Origin: a virus
Reading direction: 5' to 3' (one strand)
DNA: 24,041 bases
IMG/VR virus record: IMGVR_UViG_3300042470_000189
Location: 1-24,041 of that record
Shown: one piece after another, positions 19,819 through 24,041 of the stretch
Numbering within the stretch: the first letter of the stretch is position 1
Layout of the letters: the number at the start of each line of letters is the position of its first letter
The notes under the pieces: generated by a model
What the model was told of the DNA's origin: nothing
Seen by the model: the letters and a program-made list of their open reading frames with translations, nothing else
Database searches by the model: none
Translations under genes and position numbers: made by a program

Positions 19819-20613
19819 ATGGAAGAAGAGGCAGTAGCGTCAGTCGAGGAAGAACAACCAGTTGCTGAAGTTCAAGAAGAGGTTCAGCAAGAAGAAGCAG
19901 AGGTTGTTATCACGATTGGGGAGGAGTCGCCACCTCCAGAGGAAAATCGAGCGCCAGATTGGGTACGAGAGTTAAGGAAATCACATCGGGAATTGCAGCG
20001 CAAGAACCGAGAGTTGGAAGAGCGGTTAAAGACAACTGAGCCAAAACCAGTATCTTTAGGTCCGAAACCAACACTGAATGATTTCGATTACGATGCAGAT
20101 AAGTTTGAGAATGCGCTAGAGGATTGGTATCGAAAGCGAGATGAAGTAGAGCGTGTCAATGCAGCGCGTAGGTCTGAAGAAGAAATTCAACAGAAAGCCT
20201 GGAGCGACAAACTCAAGTCTTACGAAGAATCTAAATCCGTTTTGCGCGTCAACGATTACGAAGACGCAGAGTCAATAGCGCAAGAGATGCTTTCGGTTAC
20301 GCAGCAAGGTGTTTTAATTGCTGGCTGTGAAAACCCTGCACTAGTCGTATACGCTCTTGGAAAGAACCCGAAAAAGGCGAAGGAACTTTCGCAGATTACA
20401 GACCCTGTGAAATTTGCTTTCGCGGTTGCCAAATTGGAGAGCCAATTGAAAGTTAACCGCAAAACGCCACCGCCAGTAATGAAGACTGTTAGTGGTTCAG
20501 GACCAGTTAGTGGTTCGGTGGATTCGACATTAGAACGGCTGCGCGAAGATGCTCTTAGGACAGGCGATATATCAAAGGTTCTCGCCTATAAGAAGCAGAA
20601 ACGCGCAAAGTAA
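19819..20613 (+). CDS. Scaffolding protein
   Basis: A 264-residue protein with an extremely acidic first 40 residues (EEEQPVAEVQEEVQQEEAEV), a coiled-coil (ELRKSHRELQRKNRELEERL), and a basic C-terminus (LAYKKQKRAK). Acidic start, helical middle and basic tail that binds coat protein is the plan of P22-type scaffolds. Position between portal and coat genes fits exactly. The start has AAAGGGTG upstream. It directs procapsid assembly and then leaves the shell. No protease domain is seen. Confidence 0.88.
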   Translation: MEEEAVASVEEEQPVAEVQEEVQQEEAEVVITIGEESPPPEENRAPDWVRELRKSHRELQRKNRELEERLKTTEPKPVSLGPKPTLNDFDYDADKFENALEDWYRKRDEVERVNAARRSEEEIQQKAWSDKLKSYEESKSVLRVNDYEDAESIAQEMLSVTQQGVLIAGCENPALVVYALGKNPKKAKELSQITDPVKFAFAVAKLESQLKVNRKTPPPVMKTVSGSGPVSGSVDSTLERLREDALRTGDISKVLAYKKQKRAK

Positions 20614-20627
20614 CTTAAGGAATTATC

Positions 20628-21917
20628 ATGGCTAATGCTTTTTCAAAAGAAGAGATTGTCGCGTTTGAAGACATTCTCGAAGGCTTTAACGATGCGCTAG
20701 TGCTATCGCGTAACGTCAGCGTCTACAACACTGACCAAACGACGATGGAGCGCACCAACAACGTTATCTGGCGTCCACAACCTTACATTTCTCAGTCTTT
20801 CGGTGGTTCGTTCAACCTCGATATGACTGCGAACTTTAAGGATTACACGCAGTTATCGGTTCCTTCGACCATTGGATTTAACCGCTCGGTTCCTTGGATC
20901 ATGAACGCTCTTGAGCTTCGTGATGCACTGCAAGAGAATCGCCTCGGTGAGTCTGCCAAGCAGAAACTTGCGTCTGACATCAACATCCAGATTATGAATG
21001 TTGCAGCTGCACAAGGTACGCTTGTTGTTACTCGCACTGGTTCGGCAACAGGTTTTGATGATATTGCCCAGGCTGACGCAATCATGAACGAGCAGGGCGT
21101 TCAGATGTTTGATCGCTACGCTGCTATTTCTTCACGCGATTACAACAACATGGCTAGCAACCTTCAGGGTGGTGGTGCTAACCGTTCGTTTAGTAACGAT
21201 AAGTCTAGCGTTGCTTACGAACGTGCTTATGTTGGTCAGGTTGCAGGCTTCTCGACCTACAAGCTTGATTATGCAAATCGCATCACTGCTGCTGCTGGAA
21301 CAGGCGACACAATTGATACCCGCACTTCTGCTGGTAACTACTATGTCCCACGCGCTACATCCACAGCTGGTACGGGCGAAGTGCAAAACGTCGACAACCG
21401 CTTCCAGACTGTCACGGTTAGCGACACGACTGGTGTAGTTGCAGGCGATTGCTTCCAGATCACTGGTGTTGAAGCTGTACATCACATCACGAAGCAGGGA
21501 ACTGGTGCGCTTAAGACATTCCGTGTTATCTCGGTAACGAATAGCACGACAATGGTTATCAGCCCACCGATCATTTCTGCTCAGGGTGGTTCGGATGCAG
21601 AGCAACAGTACAAGAACGTGATTGTTACGCCTTCAGCAACGGCTCCCATCACGTACATCAACACTGCTGCTGCTGCGATTAACCCGTTCTGGCAGAAAGA
21701 CGCTCTTGAAATCCTTCCTGGTCGCTTTGCAGTACCTACTGATGCTGGAACCGCAGTTATGCGCGGAACCACCGATCAGGGTATCGAGTTGGTGATGCAG
21801 AAGTGGTATGACATCAACACCATGAAGATCAAGTTCCGTCTTGATACGCTGTTCGGTGTGGTCAATAAGCAGCCTGAGATGTCAGGAATTATCCTGTTCA
21901 ATCAGCCAGCACCATAA
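20628..21917 (+). CDS. Major capsid (coat) protein, P22 gp5-like
   Basis: A 429-residue coat protein of the P22 gp5 family, about the same length as gp5 (430). Typical features: MANAFSKEEIVAFEDILEGF, an early strand-rich arm (ISQSFGGSFNLDMT), a spine helix (LRDALQENRLGESAKQKLAS) and an insertion-domain-like beta region (about 225-330) rich in Thr, Val and Gly. HK97-type fold is inferred from the family. The Shine-Dalgarno AAGGA is correctly spaced. A strong RNA hairpin follows the gene. Codon use is the most regular in the window, consistent with high expression. Confidence 0.95.
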   Translation: MANAFSKEEIVAFEDILEGFNDALVLSRNVSVYNTDQTTMERTNNVIWRPQPYISQSFGGSFNLDMTANFKDYTQLSVPSTIGFNRSVPWIMNALELRDALQENRLGESAKQKLASDINIQIMNVAAAQGTLVVTRTGSATGFDDIAQADAIMNEQGVQMFDRYAAISSRDYNNMASNLQGGGANRSFSNDKSSVAYERAYVGQVAGFSTYKLDYANRITAAAGTGDTIDTRTSAGNYYVPRATSTAGTGEVQNVDNRFQTVTVSDTTGVVAGDCFQITGVEAVHHITKQGTGALKTFRVISVTNSTTMVISPPIISAQGGSDAEQQYKNVIVTPSATAPITYINTAAAAINPFWQKDALEILPGRFAVPTDAGTAVMRGTTDQGIELVMQKWYDINTMKIKFRLDTLFGVVNKQPEMSGIILFNQPAP

Positions 21918-21924
21918 GTAGTAA

Positions 21925-21950
21925 GGAGGCCTGGGGAGACCCAGGTCTCT
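21925..21950 (+). promoter_or_regulatory. Strong RNA hairpin with GNRA loop after the coat gene
   Basis: Bases 21925-21935 pair with 21940-21950 to give an 11-bp stem including two G-U pairs, closed by the tetraloop GAGA, a GNRA type. The core CCTGGG/CCCAGG is perfect. Only a weak T-rich stretch follows (TCCTTT at 21952-21957), so it is more likely an attenuator or 3'-end stabiliser of coat mRNA than a full terminator; virion genes continue downstream. Confidence 0.7.
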
Positions 21951-21968
21951 GTCCTTTAGGGGTTAGCA

Positions 21969-22133
21969 ATGCCGCTGAAAAAAGGTTACTCGAAGGAAAC
22001 CATCTCGAAGAATATCTCCAAAGAGATGAAGTCCGGTAAGCCACAAAAGCAAGCTGTAGCCATTGCGCTTTCCACTGCTCGCACAGCAGCGATGAAAGCA
22101 GGTAAACCAAGTAAAGCACCGAAGAAGAAATGA
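21969..22133 (+). CDS. Small basic protein, DUF6496-like
   Basis: A 54-residue, very basic protein ([20 protein letters not shown], then [17 protein letters not shown] and a Lys-rich tail). The pattern 'PLKKGxSxxTISxNIxxE...[12 protein letters not shown]' is a widespread small phage family of unknown function (DUF6496). It may be a minor head protein or DNA-binding peptide. Ribosome-binding site TAGGGG is six to seven bases upstream. It overlaps the next ATG by four bases. Confidence 0.8.
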   Translation: MPLKKGYSKETISKNISKEMKSGKPQKQAVAIALSTARTAAMKAGKPSKAPKKK

Positions 22134-22288
22134 AAGGTCTTTACGCAAACATTGCCGCTAAGCGTGAGCGGATAAAGAAACAGAAGGCTTCAGGCGCAAA
22201 GGTTGAGCGCATGAGGTCTCCAGGTAGTCCTGGCGCACCTACGGCCAAGGCTTTCAAAGAATCAGCAAAGACAGCAAAGAAGAAATGA
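22130..22288 (+). CDS. Small basic phage protein (MKGLYANI family)
   Basis: A 52-residue product starting [20 protein letters not shown] and ending [18 protein letters not shown]. The start and the 'KRERI...[15 protein letters not shown]' pattern are common in phages, next to coat or tail genes, with no known function. High Lys and Arg content suggests contact with nucleic acid. ATGA overlaps join it to both neighbours. Confidence 0.8.
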   Translation: MKGLYANIAAKRERIKKQKASGAKVERMRSPGSPGAPTAKAFKESAKTAKKK

Positions 22289-22584
22289 GAGAATATCCCG
22301 CATTCGTTTATAAGACTCCTGGTAGGTTTTCTCATGGAAAGCAGACATGGGATTACAAGGACGTGCATAACGATGCAGAGTGGAACGCTCATTTAGCTGC
22401 TGGATGGTATGCAACCCGCGAGGAAGCGTTAAACCCTCGCACTATTCCTGTTGACACGGCTCCACCGACTCGAAAAGAACTTGAAGAGAAGGCTTTATCG
22501 CTTAAAATCAAGTTTGATGGCAGGACTTCAGACAAGAAGCTCTTGCAGATGATTACAGAGGGGTTGGAGCATGGGATGGACTAA
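22285..22584 (+). CDS. Virion-region protein with C-terminal HeH/LEM domain
   Basis: A 99-residue protein. The first half (YPAFVYKTPGRFSHGKQTWD, then AEWNAHLAAGWYATREEAL) is a small phage domain, and the last 35 residues (TRKELEEKALSLKIKFDGRT, SDKKLLQMI) form a helix-extension-helix/LEM-like fold known for DNA binding. It precedes the tail accessory factor gene and overlaps it by 14 bases. It might help in head completion or DNA contact; that is inference from context. Confidence 0.75.
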   Translation: MREYPAFVYKTPGRFSHGKQTWDYKDVHNDAEWNAHLAAGWYATREEALNPRTIPVDTAPPTRKELEEKALSLKIKFDGRTSDKKLLQMITEGLEHGMD

Positions 22585-23071
22585 ACGCCAGTTTGTCAAT
22601 CAAGCATTCGACGAGATTGGTCTGGCTAGTTATATCTTTGATCTAACGCCAGAACAGTTGCTTTCTGCACTACGCCGTTTAGATGCGATGATGGCCACAT
22701 GGAACGGATTGGGCCTTCGATTAAGCTATCCATTACCAAGCTCACCTCAAGACTCGGACCTTGACCAACAAACGGATGTACCTGATTCGGCAATCGAGGC
22801 GATCTATACGAATCTTGGTTTAAGGCTTGCGCCAGCGTTTGGCAAGACGGTTTCACCAGAAACACGGGCTGCTGCAAAGGCAGCGTATGACGTATTGCTT
22901 CAGAGAGCTACGGCTCCGATTGACTTACAGCTTCCAGCGACAATGCCTGCTGGTGCTGGTAACAAACCGTGGCGAGTGGACAATCCTTTTGTTGCGCCAC
23001 CTGTTGATCCCGTACAGACTGGGCCAGAGGGTCCACTGAATCCGATCAACGTGAACGATTATTACTACTGA
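22571..23071 (+). CDS. Tail accessory factor, P22 gp4-like
   Basis: A 166-residue protein of the P22 gp4 family, the first protein to attach to the portal after DNA packaging and to provide a platform for the tail needle and spikes. Signatures: KRQFVNQAFDEIGLASYIFD, LRRLDAMMATWNGLGLRL, YPLPSSPQDSDLD and VPDSAIEAIYTNLGLRLAPA. The C-terminal Pro-rich tail (about 125-166) is extended. P22 gp4 also has muralytic activity; whether this one does cannot be seen. The ATG lies inside the previous gene. Confidence 0.93.
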   Translation: MGWTKRQFVNQAFDEIGLASYIFDLTPEQLLSALRRLDAMMATWNGLGLRLSYPLPSSPQDSDLDQQTDVPDSAIEAIYTNLGLRLAPAFGKTVSPETRAAAKAAYDVLLQRATAPIDLQLPATMPAGAGNKPWRVDNPFVAPPVDPVQTGPEGPLNPINVNDYYY

Positions 23072-23078
23072 GGTTGCT

Positions 23079-23537
23079 ATGCCTTACATCAATCAACTAC
23101 CGCTGGTCTCTCAAGTCAATCCTGGAGATCAGTTTGTTGTCTGGACACCTAATAACGGCGACTCTAGGCGATTGCCTGTATCTGAGCTGCTTGCTTACTT
23201 TCAAGAGCATATTAGTCCACCAGAGACAGGAACTACGCTATTAGCACCGCTGACAGGCTTTACTCACGCTTTCCCGATTACCCTTAGCCAAAACCAGTGG
23301 CTGATTCTTGCTCCTGGTGTAACGCTAGCCACTGGTACGCTAGTGTTACCACTAAATACAAATACGTCTAACGGCGTTGAGATTCTGGTAACAACGACTC
23401 AGCAAATTACCGCGCTGACGATTACGCTTAATGGTGCGTCTGCGATTTATGGTAACGGGTTGACTTCGTTAGCCGCTGGAGACGCATTCAGGATTAAGTT
23501 CTATCAGCCGACGAATTCCTGGTATAGGATCGCGTAA
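23079..23537 (+). CDS. Virion/tail protein of unknown function, beta-rich
   Basis: A 152-residue product: MPYINQLPLVSQVNPGDQFV, a helix-like segment (RRLPVSELLAYFQEHI), then a Thr- and Leu-rich beta part (LVLPLNTNTSNGVEILVTTT) ending in a short strand. The opening 'INQLPxxxxxxxGDQxxVW' is common to phage tail-fibre-associated proteins. It precedes the second tail-fibre gene, whose ATG overlaps its stop as TAATG. The function, perhaps a tail adaptor or fibre cap, is inferred only from position. Confidence 0.7.
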   Translation: MPYINQLPLVSQVNPGDQFVVWTPNNGDSRRLPVSELLAYFQEHISPPETGTTLLAPLTGFTHAFPITLSQNQWLILAPGVTLATGTLVLPLNTNTSNGVEILVTTTQQITALTITLNGASAIYGNGLTSLAAGDAFRIKFYQPTNSWYRIA

Positions 23538-24041
23538 TGAGCAATAAGGTTCAGTTTCCGATCTCAATCTTTTATGACGTTGATGGGCTACCGCTTGACG
23601 GTGGCTTTATTTACATTGGAGTCATCAATCAGAACCCGATTACTAACCCGTTAACGGTTTACTGGGATGAGGCTGGAACGCAACCTGTAACGCAGCCAAT
23701 CTCAACCGTTGCAGGCTACCCTGTTAACGCTGGCGTAAGGTCATCGTTTTATGTTACTGGGCCTTTTTCGATTCTCTGCAAAAACCGAAATGGCGGAGAG
23801 ACGATACCAACTCAAAATGTTCCGCTTGTTGTTAGCCCTGTTTCTGAGGGTGGCACAGGTAGAAATACGCTTACTCAGAATGCGTTACTTGCAGGCAATG
23901 GAACTTCGCCGGTTAATTTAATATCTCCAGGCACATCTGGAGAGGTTCTTACGTCAACCGGAACGAGTTGGGTTTCAGCTGTATTGCCATCTGCTGGTGA
24001 TGTATACGGTCCTGCTAGCGCAACTGATAACGCACTGGTTG
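23537..24041 (+). CDS. Tail fibre/tailspike start with P22-like adaptor domain (partial, runs off the window)
   Basis: The frame opens at ATG 23537 and stays open for 168 codons to the window end. Residues about 1-95 are a P22-tailspike-like adaptor (LDGGFIYIG, TVYWDEAGTQPVTQPI, STVAGYPVNAG) clearly related to the start of the tailspike at 320. After that comes a tail-fibre-type repeat (VSEGGTGRNTLTQNALLAGN, then PGTSGEVLTSTGTSW) and the motif GDVYGPASATDNAL. So a different shaft follows the same attachment module. The start overlaps the previous stop as TAATG. It must continue past the window. Confidence 0.9.
   Translation, partial: MSNKVQFPISIFYDVDGLPLDGGFIYIGVINQNPITNPLTVYWDEAGTQPVTQPISTVAGYPVNAGVRSSFYVTGPFSILCKNRNGGETIPTQNVPLVVSPVSEGGTGRNTLTQNALLAGNGTSPVNLISPGTSGEVLTSTGTSWVSAVLPSAGDVYGPASATDNALV

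Noticed and set aside
21132-21605. Long antisense frame within the coat gene
   Set aside because: Composition follows from the strongly biased codons of the coat gene; no ribosome-binding site or family resemblance.

Overview
The window is part of a tailed bacteriophage genome with a P22-type (podovirus) virion. The head and tail genes match the P22 families (portal, scaffold, coat, gp4-like tail accessory factor), and two tail proteins share a P22-tailspike-like adaptor domain. The host is probably Gram-negative. Several small accessory proteins resemble ones I associate with phages of Burkholderiales and other betaproteobacteria, but that is an impression. No integrase, repressor, tRNA or CRISPR array is visible. 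Nearly every base is coding, genes are joined by ATGA, TAATG or longer overlaps, and no gap exceeds 300 bases.

Layout. (a) 1-3716, rightward, late: the end of a probable ejection protein, a pectate-lyase-fold tailspike, a small unknown protein, and a lysis cassette (XhlA-like protein, 3TM holin, GH24 endolysin) closed by an intrinsic terminator. (b) 8134-3715, leftward, early: a small nuclease-like protein, then a promoter, a DUF1376 replication initiator carrying tandem 11-bp iterons (probable origin), a P-like protein, two unknown small proteins, a YbcO-like nuclease, a YqaJ/lambda-type exonuclease, SSB, a TGT-like DpdA base-exchange enzyme and a VUT/YhhQ-type 7-deazaguanine precursor transporter. 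(c) 8243-15078, rightward: many small proteins, including several small helix-turn-helix proteins, a DUF1071 single-strand annealing protein, a DUF5664-like dATP/dGTP diphosphohydrolase-type protein and a ParB-methyltransferase fusion. (d) 16033-15071, leftward: a lone HTH-metallophosphoesterase. (e) 16177-24041, rightward, late: terminase small and large subunits, portal, scaffold, coat, small basic proteins, a HeH/LEM protein, a gp4-like protein, an unknown virion protein and the start of a second tail protein. The late block probably continues into (a) on a circular or circularly permuted map, with the remaining tail and ejection genes outside the window.

How the genes work together. DpdA and the VUT transporter lie in the replication/recombination operon. 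They form a compact candidate system for importing a 7-deazaguanine precursor and exchanging it for guanine in phage DNA, without any preQ0 biosynthesis genes in view. The beta-class methyltransferase would be a second modification layer. Replication looks lambda-like: an O-like protein with iterons inside its gene, a P-like partner, and no polymerase or helicase in view. Recombination uses an exonuclease, an annealing protein and SSB.
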